NCBI RefSeq assembly: GCF_009557055.1
Contig: NZ_CP045649.1
Span: forward strand, 3,819,501-3,883,500
Direction of reading: 5' to 3'
Source of the DNA: Nocardioides sp. dk884
GTDB taxonomy: Bacteria; Actinomycetota; Actinomycetes; Propionibacteriales; Nocardioidaceae
DNA: 64,000 nucleotides
Shown piece after piece: positions 38,371 to 50,886 of this stretch. The position numbers were made by a program, and so were the translations under genes. The notes below the pieces were generated by a model. That model was given only the letters and a program-made list of their open reading frames with translations, was not told the origin of the DNA and made no database searches. Numbering within the stretch: the first letter of the stretch is position 1; each line of letters begins with the position of its first letter.

Positions 38371-38742
38371 ATCCACCGCGCCGGACCCCGTCAGCACCCA
38401 GTCGGCGGGGCCACACCCGTGCGTGAGTCTCGACAAGCTCGACCAACGGCAAGCTCACCCAGCACCGGCGGGGTGAGGTCAGGAGTCGAGGCTCTCGCGC
38501 AGGTCGCGGGTGACGGCGTTGAGGATGGACGCCAGGCGACGCGCCGAGCAGGACGGCCTCCCCGCGCTGCGCACCCTCCGATCCCCGTGACAACGGACCC
38601 CGAGCGGGGACGGTCCGAGCGGAGCCGTCGCCCCCACCACCGGCCCCGGTGGTTCGCGCAGGGCATACTCGGGCCTGGATCGCGTGAGCGAACTACACCG
38701 GAGTTATCCAGAGGGTTTACCTGGTTAAATCCCTGATCCCCC
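38371..38742. other. Gene-free 372 bp between HNH gene and tRNA-Lys
   Basis: Contains the second copy of the short repeat (38427-38449) and the 80-nt tRNA 5' flank (38671-38750). On the minus strand, a 27-codon frame ending at 38479 (tail ASILNAVTRDLRESLDS) reads like the end of a protein, but it has no upstream gene, so it may be a decayed remnant. No other gene is supported here. Confidence 0.5.
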
Positions 38743-38750
38743 GGGCCCCT
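38671..38750 (+). repeat. tRNA-Lys 5' flank, partner of the copy at 32324
   Basis: Same 80-nt unit as 32324-32403, 70 identities and no gaps. Here it includes a plausible tRNA promoter -10 (ttaaat, 38725-38730) ten to fifteen nt before the tRNA start and the first eight tRNA bases. Confidence 0.8.
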
Positions 38751-38815
38751 AGCTCAATTGGCAGAGCAGGAGACTTTTAATCTCTTGGTTGTGGGTTCGA
38801 GTCCCACGGGGCCTA
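38743..38815 (+). tRNA. tRNA-Lys (anticodon TTT)
   Basis: A 73-nt cloverleaf. Acceptor GGGCCCC pairs with GGGGCCT (one G-U), D-stem GCTC/GAGC, anticodon stem GGAGA/TCTCT with loop CTTTTAA (anticodon TTT), 5-nt variable loop, T-stem GTGGG/CCCAC with TTCGAGT, discriminator A. The CCA end is not encoded. A TTAAAT element lies 12 nt upstream. Confidence 0.96.
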
Positions 38816-38883
38816 CCGAAGACTCGCGCACCTCACGCGGGAGCGGCGATCCGTCGCGTCGGTGCGCCGCCTAGCATCGAGCC

Positions 38884-39519
38884 ATGCGTCAGCGCCTGGC
38901 TCCTCTGCTCCTCCCCGCCCTCCTGACCGGCACCCTGGCTGCTGTCCTGGTCGGCTGCGGCTCCGACTCCGAGGACCAGGCGCCCACGGTCCCGGTCAGC
39001 GACAGCGCGACCGCGACGCCGACGAGCCCCGCCCCCGGCACGCCGTCGGTGAGCCCCAGCGAGAGCCCGAGCACGACCACCTCCACCTCCGCGTCCGCGA
39101 CCCCGACCGAGCCCACCGCTCCGGCCACCCCGAGCACCAGCGCGCCCGCCACCTCCGCCCCCGCGACCACCGCGCCCGTGGCCACGCCGACGGCGCCCGC
39201 GGCGCAGCCTCCGGCGGTGGACACCGACCTCCGGGTGGCCGTCACGGCGTACCACGTGGCGTTCACGACCGGCGACGCACCGGCGGCGTTCGAGCTGCTG
39301 AGCGAGCGCTGCAAGGACACCGTCGACATGGGCGCCTTCGGTGAGGAGTCGCTCGCCCAGGCCGCCAAGCACGGCACCACCCCCCGCCTCACGTCGTACG
39401 ACGCCGAGAGCGGGAGCGACCGCGCGAGCGTGACGGCGAGCTTCCGTGGCCCTCGGATCACCCTGGCCGCGGAGCCCTGGGTGCGCGAGCTGGGAGCCTG
39501 GCACCGCGACGTCTGCTGA
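38884..39519 (+). CDS. Putative lipoprotein with Ser/Thr/Pro linker
   Basis: A 211-residue protein with lipobox LVGC (Cys near 25) and a long low-complexity Ser/Thr/Pro/Ala linker (about 30-110), likely glycosylated or extended through the wall. The C-terminal 90 residues hold one folded domain (VAVTAYHVAFTTGDAPAAF, ERCKDTVDMGAFGEESLAQA) resembling the SnoaL/NTF2-like small domains of lipoproteins, with two Cys. The ATG at 38884 follows TAGCAT six nt upstream, fitting a leaderless start. Function unknown. Confidence 0.8.
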   Translation: MRQRLAPLLLPALLTGTLAAVLVGCGSDSEDQAPTVPVSDSATATPTSPAPGTPSVSPSESPSTTTSTSASATPTEPTAPATPSTSAPATSAPATTAPVATPTAPAAQPPAVDTDLRVAVTAYHVAFTTGDAPAAFELLSERCKDTVDMGAFGEESLAQAAKHGTTPRLTSYDAESGSDRASVTASFRGPRITLAAEPWVRELGAWHRDVC

Positions 39520-39595
39520 GTCCGGCGAATCCCGGGTTTGTCCACGTAGTGCGAGTTCCGCGCATTAAAGCGCGCACAGCGGCAAGGATGACCCG

Positions 39596-42265
<2,670 letters not shown>

Positions 42266-42283
42266 GCCTTCCGCACCACCTGC

Positions 42284-42310
42284 GCGCCCCCGGTCACCGA
42301 CCGGGGGCGC
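42284..42310 (+). terminator. Hairpin after ppdK
   Basis: Perfect 12-bp arms GCGCCCCCGGTC/GACCGGGGGCGC with a 3-nt loop, 18 bp past the ppdK stop, followed by gttgtcgt. Fits an intrinsic terminator for ppdK. Confidence 0.8.
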
Positions 42311-42316
42311 GTTGTC

Positions 42317-42382
42317 GTGCGCCATTGGTGCCGACTCGGCGCGCCATTGGCGCCGACTCGCGCAACCATTGGCGCCGACTCG
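42317..42382. repeat. Three tandem 22-bp repeats
   Basis: Copies at 42317-42338, 42339-42360 and 42361-42382 share (n)cgccattggygccgactcg with few changes; the third has aaccattgg. Each unit has an embedded ttggcgccga palindrome. The 22-bp period equals two helical turns, so three binding sites on one DNA face are possible. Confidence 0.85.
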
Positions 42383-42523
42383 GCGGGGAAGGTGAAGCAA
42401 CGGCGGCCCGGGCGGGGGCCTCCCTCAAGGCTGCGGTGGGAGCGTGCTCGACCACCGCTCCCCGCACACGGGCCGCCGTACCTCCTCCCGAGGCTCCCTC
42501 AAGCCCAGGAGGAGGAGTCGTTG

Positions 42524-43474
42524 TCAGCGCAGGATCTGGCCGTCCTCCTCGAGCACCAGCCCGGGCACCAGGTCGTCGACGGGCCCGTCGGGGATCACCT
42601 CGACCGGCGCCTCGGAGAGCCGCAGCAGGGACCGCGCGACATTGCCCAGCGGCCAGATCCGTGCGGCGTCACGGCGCCGGCGCAGCACGACGACCACGTC
42701 GACGGCCGCGCTGTGCCGCACCAGCACCTCCGCGGGGGTGCCGTGCTCGGCGTGCATCTCGATGTGGACGTCGGGGTACTCCGCGCGCCACGGGGCGAGC
42801 AGCGAGGTCAGCATCCGCAGCCCCTCGTCACGCCACTCCTCGGGACGGACCCGCTGGGCGATCAGGTCGGAGTAGGCGTCCGGCATCCGCCAGGCGTGCA
42901 CCACGACCAGCGTCGCGCCGCGCTCCCGCGCGAACTCGAAGGCCCGCGAGAGCAGGTGCGGCGAGACGGCGGGACGCTTCACGCCGAGCAGCACCCGACC
43001 GTGCCCCGCGGCCCCGGTCCAGTCCTCGGGGACGACCACCGCGCGGACCGGTGCGCGGGCCGCGACCGCTGCGGTGGTGGCGCCGGCGACCATGCGGTCC
43101 ACGCCGGTGCGGGTCTCGCGACCCAGCACCAGGAGGTGTGCGGTGCCCGTGCCGCGCAACAGGCCGGTCACCCGCGACCCGGTCTCGTGAGCAGTCTCGA
43201 TGAGCAGGTCCGGCTGGCGCTCGAGCGCCTCGCTGCGTGCCGCGGCGAGGACCTCCTCCGCCGCGCCCCGCAGGTCCGTGAGCGTCAGCGGCAGCGGCGC
43301 CATCGGGACGTAGGAGGGGCTCACGTGCACCAGGCGCAGCACCGATCCCTCGCGAGCGGCCACGTCCGCGGCGTACCGGATCGCGCCGACGCTGCGCGCG
43401 GTGCCGTCGACGCCGACCGCGACGACCTCCGCCGTGGGGTCGGTGCGGTGCTCGGACCTGTCCTCGGGGGACAT
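42524..43474 (-). CDS. Tandem-domain universal stress protein
   Basis: A 316-residue protein with two Usp domains (about 20-165 and 175-310). The first has nucleotide-loop remnants (GRETRTGVDRMVAGATTAAV), the second VLLGVKRPAV at its start and RRRDAARIWPLGNVARSLL; neither has a full G-2x-G-9x-G(S/T) motif, so ATP binding may be weak or lost. The ATG at 43474 has AGGAG six nt upstream. Such tandem Usp proteins are members of the mycobacterial DosR regulon; a DosR-like site stands 65 bp before this start (43539-43552). Confidence 0.87.
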   Translation of the reverse strand: MSPEDRSEHRTDPTAEVVAVGVDGTARSVGAIRYAADVAAREGSVLRLVHVSPSYVPMAPLPLTLTDLRGAAEEVLAAARSEALERQPDLLIETAHETGSRVTGLLRGTGTAHLLVLGRETRTGVDRMVAGATTAAVAARAPVRAVVVPEDWTGAAGHGRVLLGVKRPAVSPHLLSRAFEFARERGATLVVVHAWRMPDAYSDLIAQRVRPEEWRDEGLRMLTSLLAPWRAEYPDVHIEMHAEHGTPAEVLVRHSAAVDVVVVLRRRRDAARIWPLGNVARSLLRLSEAPVEVIPDGPVDDLVPGLVLEEDGQILR

Positions 43475-43538
43475 CGCTGCTCCTGTGCTGTGCGGGCGGG
43501 ACACTGCGATCCTCGCCGCGCCCGACCCGAGGGCCACA

Positions 43539-43552
43539 GGGTCCAACGTCCC
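43539..43552 (-). promoter_or_regulatory. DosR-box-like site before the universal stress gene
   Basis: gggtccaacgtccc (forward) matches the DosR consensus GGGACTWWAGTCCC at 11 of 14 positions when read on the minus strand. It is 65 bp upstream of the Usp start. Confidence 0.5.
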
Positions 43553-43603
43553 GGATGCGCCGGGACGGGGGTCCGTCGGGGCCGCTCCGGGCTGCGGAGG
43601 CGC

Positions 43604-45397
<1,794 letters not shown>

Positions 45398-45526
45398 TTA
45401 GCAACGCCAGCGCCTCCACACCGCCCCTCGCGCTCCACCTCACACCCCGACTCGCGGAAGGGGGTGACCGGGGTGGGGGCACGATGGGCGGCAGAGGTCC
45501 GAGGAGCGACCGGGATCGGAGGAAGC

Positions 45527-45955
45527 ATGGACGCGCCACACGACGACGCACTGCGCTGGGGCACGGGGCCACTCATCGAGCTCGACGAGGGCGAGTGCTG
45601 GACGCTGCTGGCCTCCCGCGAGCTCGGGCGGATCGCCTGGACCGGCCCGAGCGGGCCGGCGCTGCGCCCGGTCAACCACGCGGTCAGCGACGGCGTGCTG
45701 TGGCTGCGGACCACGGCGTACTCCTCGCTCGCCCAGCAGATCGACGACAGCCCGGTCGCCTACGAGGTCGACGACCTCGACGACCGCACCCGCGCCGGGT
45801 GGAGCGTGGTGGTCGAGGGCACCGCCCGCCTGGTCTACCCGGGCCGCGAGGGCCCGAACCCGCCGGACCTGCAGACCTGGCCGAGCGGCCCGCGGCCGGT
45901 CTGGGTCGAGGTGGTCCCGCGCGCCGTCACCGGGCGCCGCCTGGTGGCGGGCTGA
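45527..45955 (+). CDS. PNPOx-fold (pyridoxamine oxidase-like) protein
   Basis: A 142-residue split-barrel FMN-binding-type protein. It starts MDAPHDDALRWGTGPLIELD, then GECWTLLASRELGRIAWTG and LRPVNHAVSDGVLWLRTTA, which matches the PNPOx fold of small DosR-linked proteins such as Rv3131-neighbour types. It may bind flavin or F420, or only heme or nucleotide ligands; the active enzyme cannot be named. The ATG at 45527 has GGAGG four nt upstream. It is divergent from the DevS-like gene, and a similar gene lies at 54272. Confidence 0.84.
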   Translation: MDAPHDDALRWGTGPLIELDEGECWTLLASRELGRIAWTGPSGPALRPVNHAVSDGVLWLRTTAYSSLAQQIDDSPVAYEVDDLDDRTRAGWSVVVEGTARLVYPGREGPNPPDLQTWPSGPRPVWVEVVPRAVTGRRLVAG

Positions 45956-45979
45956 CCCAGCGCGGACCCAGGACCGGGC

Positions 45980-46630
45980 TCAGTGCCGGTGCTTGGTGGC
46001 GTAGATCGCGGCCTGCGTGCGGCTGTCGAGCCCGAGCTTGGCGAGCAGCGAGGAGACGTAGTTCTTGATCGTCTTCTCGGCGAGGAACATGTGCTCGGCG
46101 ATCTGCCGGTTGGTCATGCCCTCGGCGATCAGGTCGAGGATCTTCTGCTCCTGGCTGGTCAGCCGCTCCAGGTTGGAGTCGCGCGGCGGGCCGCTGCGCA
46201 GCCGCTCGAGCACCTGCGCGGTCACCGCCGGATCGAGCATCGACTGGCCGTCGGCCACCCGGCGGACCGTGTCGATGAGGTCGTTGCCCCGCACCTGCTT
46301 GAGCAGGTAGCCCGCCGCCCCGGCCATGATCGCGGCGAACAGGGCCTCGTCGTCGTCGTAGGAGGTCAGGATCAGCGCGTGCACCGACGGGTCCAGCGAC
46401 CGCACCTCCCGGCACACGTCGATGCCGGAGCCGTCGGGCAGGCGGCCGTCCAGGATCGCCACGTCGGGGCGCAGCGCGGGGATCCGCGCGGCCGCCTCCT
46501 TGGCCAGGCCGGTCTCGCCGACGACCTCGATGTCGCCCTCGCTCTCGAGGAGGTCCTTGATCCCGCGCCGGACGATCTCGTGGTCGTCGAGCAGGAAGAC
46601 GCGGATCGGCGTGGTGCGTGGCTCAGCCAT
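45980..46630 (-). CDS. DevR/DosR-like NarL-family response regulator
   Basis: A 216-residue regulator: receiver domain with Asp61 (AILDGRLPDGSG), and a LuxR-type helix-turn-helix (LTSQEQKILDLIAEGMTNRQ, KTIKNYVSSLLAKLGL). It is close to mycobacterial DevR/DosR by eye and lies between the DevS-like kinase's neighbours and the Acg-like gene. The ATG at 46630 follows TAGGTT seven nt upstream, so a leaderless message is likely. The divergent region to the nitroreductase contains a DosR-like box and an inverted repeat, suggesting auto- and cross-regulation. Confidence 0.92.
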   Translation of the reverse strand: MAEPRTTPIRVFLLDDHEIVRRGIKDLLESEGDIEVVGETGLAKEAAARIPALRPDVAILDGRLPDGSGIDVCREVRSLDPSVHALILTSYDDDEALFAAIMAGAAGYLLKQVRGNDLIDTVRRVADGQSMLDPAVTAQVLERLRSGPPRDSNLERLTSQEQKILDLIAEGMTNRQIAEHMFLAEKTIKNYVSSLLAKLGLDSRTQAAIYATKHRH

Positions 46631-46723
46631 GCGCCCGAACCTACCGGCTGACGTCCTCCGACGCCCGTCCCGATGGGAGACACGCGCGCATCGGGGGCGG
46701 TCCCGGTGGACGCCACCCCGTCG

Positions 46724-46749
46724 GATGGTCCCGTCGCACCGGGACCATC
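46724..46749. promoter_or_regulatory. Inverted repeat between devR-like and nitroreductase genes
   Basis: Perfect arms GATGGTCCCG/CGGGACCATC separated by tcgcac. Both arms carry GGGACCATC, the left half of the DosR-like box at 46741-46754, pointing outward. In a divergent promoter region this would allow binding for both genes. Confidence 0.55.
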
Positions 46750-46754
46750 GGCCC
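46741..46754 (+). promoter_or_regulatory. DosR-box-like site before the nitroreductase
   Basis: gggaccatcggccc matches the DosR consensus GGGACTWWAGTCCC at 11 of 14 positions. It is 70 bp upstream of the nitroreductase start and overlaps the inverted repeat. Confidence 0.55.
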
Positions 46755-46823
46755 TGTGCCGCCCCCAGGCCGCCGACCACGCTGAAGGCATTCGGACCGG
46801 AGCTTTGAGAGGAGGAGCGGACC

Positions 46824-48104
46824 ATGTGCCCCCTGGCCGACACCGCTCGCGCCACGCCGCCGAGGCCCGTCCCAGACCCGCTCCGCACCCGCGCCAGCGC
46901 GCCGTACGAGGTGGTCGCGCTGGCCTGTCGCGCACCCAGCGTCCACAACACCCAGCCCTGGCGCTGGCGCGTCGAGGGCACCACCCTGGAGCTGTACGCC
47001 GACCGCTCCCGCGCCCTCCCGGCCGCCGACCCCCACGGCCGCAACCTGGTGCTGAGCTGCGGCGCCGCGCTGCACCACGCCCAGGCGGCCGCCTCGGCGC
47101 TGGGCTGGGAGCCGGTGGTCCGGCGCCTGCCCGACCCGGCCGACCCCGACCTGCTGGCCCGGATCCACCTGAGCCGCCCCGACCCCGGCGCCCCACAGCC
47201 CGCCACCGAGCCGGGAGGATCGCACCTCGACCCGGCCGCCGACCCCCACGGCCGCAACCTGGTGCTGAGCTGCGGCGCCGCGCTGCACCACGCCCAGGCG
47301 GCCGCCTCGGCGCTGGGCTGGGAGCCGGTGGTCCGGCGCCTGCCCGACCCGGCCGACCCCGACCTGCTGGCCCGGATCCACCTGAGCCGCCCCGACCCCG
47401 GCGCCCCACAGCCCGCCACCGAGCCGGGAGGATCGCACCTCGACCCGGCCGCCGTCCTGCGCGCGATCCACGAGCGGCGTACCGACCGGCGGCGCTTCAC
47501 CTCCTGGCCGGTGCCGGCGGAGCGGCTGGCTCGCCTCGCCACCGAGGCGGTCGCCTACGGCGGGCTCAGCGAGCCGATCGTCGACGTCACCGCCCGCTTC
47601 CGCCTCGAGCTGCTGATCAGCCGGGCGATGAGCGCCCAGGAGGGCGACCAGCGCCTGCTCGCCGAGCAGCGCACCTGGATCGACCACAGCCGCGACGACG
47701 GCATCCCCTCCAGCTCGGTGCCCGAGGTGGGCTTCGGCCCCACGACCCGCCGCAACCGGTTCACCCAGGCCGCCCGGCCCGACGTGCCCGGCCCGGCCCG
47801 GGACCTGGTCGAGTCCTCCGACGGCGTGCTGGTGATCGGCGGCCCGGACGACACGATGGAGTCCTGGCTGCGCTCGGGGGAGGCGCTGAGCGCCCTGTGG
47901 CTGCTCGCCACCCGCACCGGTCTCTCCGTGGTGCCGCTCAGCCAGGTCGTCGAGACCGACGAGACCCGCCACGCCCTCCAGCACGACATCCTCGGCGACC
48001 GGTTGGTCCCCCATGTCGTCCTGCGCATCGGCTGGCAGGAGATCTCGCGCAGCACCCACTGCGCCACCCCGCGGCGTCCGCTGGACGACGTGCTCCTGCC
48101 CTGA
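46824..48104 (+). CDS. Acg-like nitroreductase-family protein with internal duplication
   Basis: A 426-residue protein of the FMN nitroreductase family, branch of mycobacterial Acg (Rv2032), a DosR-regulon protein. N-terminal CRAPSVHNTQPWRWRV and the C-terminal SWLRSGEALSALWLLATRTG and GWQEISRSTHC are typical. Residues 66-136 (PAADPHGRNLVLSCGAALHH and onward) are repeated exactly as 137-207 because of a 213-bp tandem duplication of DNA; without it the length is 355, near Acg's. The extra copy splits the first domain, so activity may be lost. ATG 46824 has AGGAGG upstream. Confidence 0.88.
   Translation: MCPLADTARATPPRPVPDPLRTRASAPYEVVALACRAPSVHNTQPWRWRVEGTTLELYADRSRALPAADPHGRNLVLSCGAALHHAQAAASALGWEPVVRRLPDPADPDLLARIHLSRPDPGAPQPATEPGGSHLDPAADPHGRNLVLSCGAALHHAQAAASALGWEPVVRRLPDPADPDLLARIHLSRPDPGAPQPATEPGGSHLDPAAVLRAIHERRTDRRRFTSWPVPAERLARLATEAVAYGGLSEPIVDVTARFRLELLISRAMSAQEGDQRLLAEQRTWIDHSRDDGIPSSSVPEVGFGPTTRRNRFTQAARPDVPGPARDLVESSDGVLVIGGPDDTMESWLRSGEALSALWLLATRTGLSVVPLSQVVETDETRHALQHDILGDRLVPHVVLRIGWQEISRSTHCATPRRPLDDVLLP
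47018..47454 (+). repeat. Exact 213-bp tandem duplication in the nitroreductase
   Basis: Copy 1 is 47018-47230 and copy 2 is 47231-47443, followed by 11 bases (cccggccgccg) repeating the start. I see no mismatch between copies. 213 is 71 codons, so the frame is kept. The shared cccggccgcc at both junctions suggests duplication by short homology. Confidence 0.93.
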
Positions 48105-48131
48105 GCCGGCGGCGCCACGACGTGGCTACAG

Positions 48132-48149
48132 ACGTGTCCGCGGACACGT
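48132..48149 (+). promoter_or_regulatory. Perfect 18-bp palindrome before cydA
   Basis: acgtgtccgcggacacgt is its own reverse complement. It lies 114 bp upstream of cydA and 28 bp past the nitroreductase stop, so it may be an operator for the cyd operon or the stem of a terminator. Confidence 0.5.
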
Positions 48150-48159
48150 GACACCGCTG

Positions 48160-48173
48160 AGGACGAAGGTCCC
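48160..48173 (+). promoter_or_regulatory. DosR-box-like site before cydA
   Basis: aggacgaaggtccc matches GGGACTWWAGTCCC at 11 of 14 positions. It is 90 bp upstream of the cydA GTG, between an 18-bp palindrome and a TACTGT -10-like element. Confidence 0.5.
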
Positions 48174-48262
48174 CCGAACGGAGGACGGCGGACCGTGGGG
48201 CAGCGGGCCGACTTTTCCTACTGTCGGGTACGACCCAACAGCCCTCCCGCTCAGGAGCACCC

Positions 48263-49711
48263 GTGGACCCGCTCGACATCGCGCGATGGCAGTTCGCCAT
48301 CACGACGGTCTACCACTTCTTGTTCGTCCCGATCACGATCGGACTGTCGGCGATGGTCGCCGGCTACGAGACCGCCTGGTTGCGCACCCGCAACCCGATG
48401 TACCTGCGGCTGACGAAGTTCTTCGGCAAGCTGTTCTTGATCAACTTCGCCATCGGCGTGGTGACCGGCATCGTCCAGGAGTTCCAGTTCGGCATGAACT
48501 GGTCGGACTACTCCCGCTTCGTCGGTGACGTGTTCGGCGCCCCGCTGGCGATCGAGGGGCTGTTGGCCTTCTTCCTCGAGTCCACGTTCCTCGGCCTGTG
48601 GATCTTCGGCTGGGACCGGCTGCCCGCCAAGCTGCACGCCGCCTGCATGTGGATCGTGCACCTCGGCACCCTCGCCTCGGCGTACTTCATCCTGGCCGCG
48701 AACTCCTGGATGCAGCACCCGGTCGGCTACGCGTTCAACCCCGACACCGGGCGCGCGGAGATGACCGACTTCGCCGCCGTGCTGTTCAACAAGGTCCAGC
48801 TGGTCACGTTCCCGCACGTCATCCTCGCGGCGTACATGACCGGCGCGGCACTGGTCGCCGCCGTGGCGTTCTGGCACCTGCGCCGTCACCGCGACGGCTC
48901 CCCGGACGCCACGATGTGGCGCAAGTCCCTGCGCACCGCCGCTGTGGTCGTGCTGGTCAGCGGCGCCGGCGTGGTCGGTGTCGGCGACATCCAGGGCAAG
49001 ATCATGACCGACGTCCAGCCGATGAAGATGGCGGCCGCGGAGGCGCTCTACGAGACCGAGGCACCCGCGGAGTTCTCGGTCTTCACCTATGGCACCCCGG
49101 ACGGCAAGGAGGAGAAGTTCTCCATCACCATCCCCAACGTGCTCTCCTTCCTGGCCACCGGCACCTGGGACGGCGAGGTCAAGGGCATCAACGAGCTGCG
49201 CGAGCAGTACCAGGAGACCTACGGCGAAGACCCCGGCACGACGTACTACTCCGCCGGCGACTACACCCCGAACATCCCGGTCACCTACTGGACCTTCCGG
49301 TTCATGATGGGCCTCGGCTTCGCCGCGATGATCGTCGCCGCCTGGGTGCTCTGGGCGACCCGCAAGGGCCGCATCCCCCAGCACCGGCTGCTCTACACGG
49401 CGATGCTCCTGCTGCCGTTCATGCCGCTGTTCGCCAACTCGACCGGCTGGATCTTCACCGAGATGGGCCGCCAGCCCTGGGCCGTGTTCGGCCTGATGAC
49501 CACCCAGTCGGCCGTCTCCCCCGGCGTCACCGCCGCGCAGGTGCTGACCTCGCTGATCGCCTTCACCCTGGTGTACGGCGTCCTGGCGGTGGTCGAGGTC
49601 AAGCTGCTGCTCAGCGCGATCCGCAAGGGCGCCGACGAGATCGGCGAGGACGACCTGCCGCAGGTGCGCACCAAGGACGACGACGACAAGCCGTTCGCGT
49701 TCGCCTACTGA
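48263..49711 (+). CDS. cydA: Cytochrome bd ubiquinol/menaquinol oxidase subunit I
   Basis: A 482-residue membrane protein, the quinol-oxidising and heme-bearing subunit of the high-affinity terminal oxidase. Heme ligands are visible: His in TTVYHFLFVP (helix 1), His in FPHVILAAYM and Met in FTEMGRQPW. Acidic proton-path residues lie in IEGLLAFFLESTFLGLW. The loop near GRQPW is short, as in actinobacterial (short Q-loop) forms. GTG start at 48263 with AGGAG five nt upstream. It is first of the cydA-cydB-cydDC unit and lets the cell respire at low oxygen. Confidence 0.95.
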   Translation: MDPLDIARWQFAITTVYHFLFVPITIGLSAMVAGYETAWLRTRNPMYLRLTKFFGKLFLINFAIGVVTGIVQEFQFGMNWSDYSRFVGDVFGAPLAIEGLLAFFLESTFLGLWIFGWDRLPAKLHAACMWIVHLGTLASAYFILAANSWMQHPVGYAFNPDTGRAEMTDFAAVLFNKVQLVTFPHVILAAYMTGAALVAAVAFWHLRRHRDGSPDATMWRKSLRTAAVVVLVSGAGVVGVGDIQGKIMTDVQPMKMAAAEALYETEAPAEFSVFTYGTPDGKEEKFSITIPNVLSFLATGTWDGEVKGINELREQYQETYGEDPGTTYYSAGDYTPNIPVTYWTFRFMMGLGFAAMIVAAWVLWATRKGRIPQHRLLYTAMLLLPFMPLFANSTGWIFTEMGRQPWAVFGLMTTQSAVSPGVTAAQVLTSLIAFTLVYGVLAVVEVKLLLSAIRKGADEIGEDDLPQVRTKDDDDKPFAFAY

Positions 49712-49742
49712 GCCTCGAGAGCACGAAGAGAGAACACGAGAC

Positions 49743-50762
<1,020 letters not shown>

Positions 50763-50770
50763 CCCGCCCC

Positions 50771-50803
50771 GCAGCCACCCGGCCCCTCCGGCCGGGTGGC
50801 TGC
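50771..50803 (+). terminator. Hairpin between cydB and cydDC
   Basis: Perfect 14-bp arms (gcagccacccggcc and its complement) with a cctcc loop. It could end part of transcription after cydB, giving less cydDC message. Confidence 0.78.
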
Positions 50804-50819
50804 GGCGCACCCCGCACCG

Positions 50820-50840
50820 CCCCCCCCCCCACCCCCCCCC
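50820..50840 (+). repeat. Poly-C tract before cydDC
   Basis: Eleven C, one A, then nine C. Homopolymers of this length slip in replication and are also prone to sequencing error. The tract lies between a hairpin and the cydDC start, so its length could affect spacing or RNA structure. Confidence 0.8.
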
Positions 50841-50886
50841 ACAGCCGCCCGACACCGCCGCCCGACCGCCTGACCGGAGCACCGAG

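Noticed and set aside
38479..38562. Minus-strand 27-codon frame ending ASILNAVTRDLRESLDS
   Set aside because: It looks protein-like but has no upstream coding sequence in frame and no ribosome binding site; too short to call a gene.
38671..38815. tRNA-Lys as a phage or island attachment site
   Set aside because: The repeated segment is the 5' flank, not the 3' end usual for att sites, and no integrase or phage gene is in view.
42317..42382. CRISPR array
   Set aside because: The 22-bp units are directly adjacent without spacers and only three in number; no cas gene is present.
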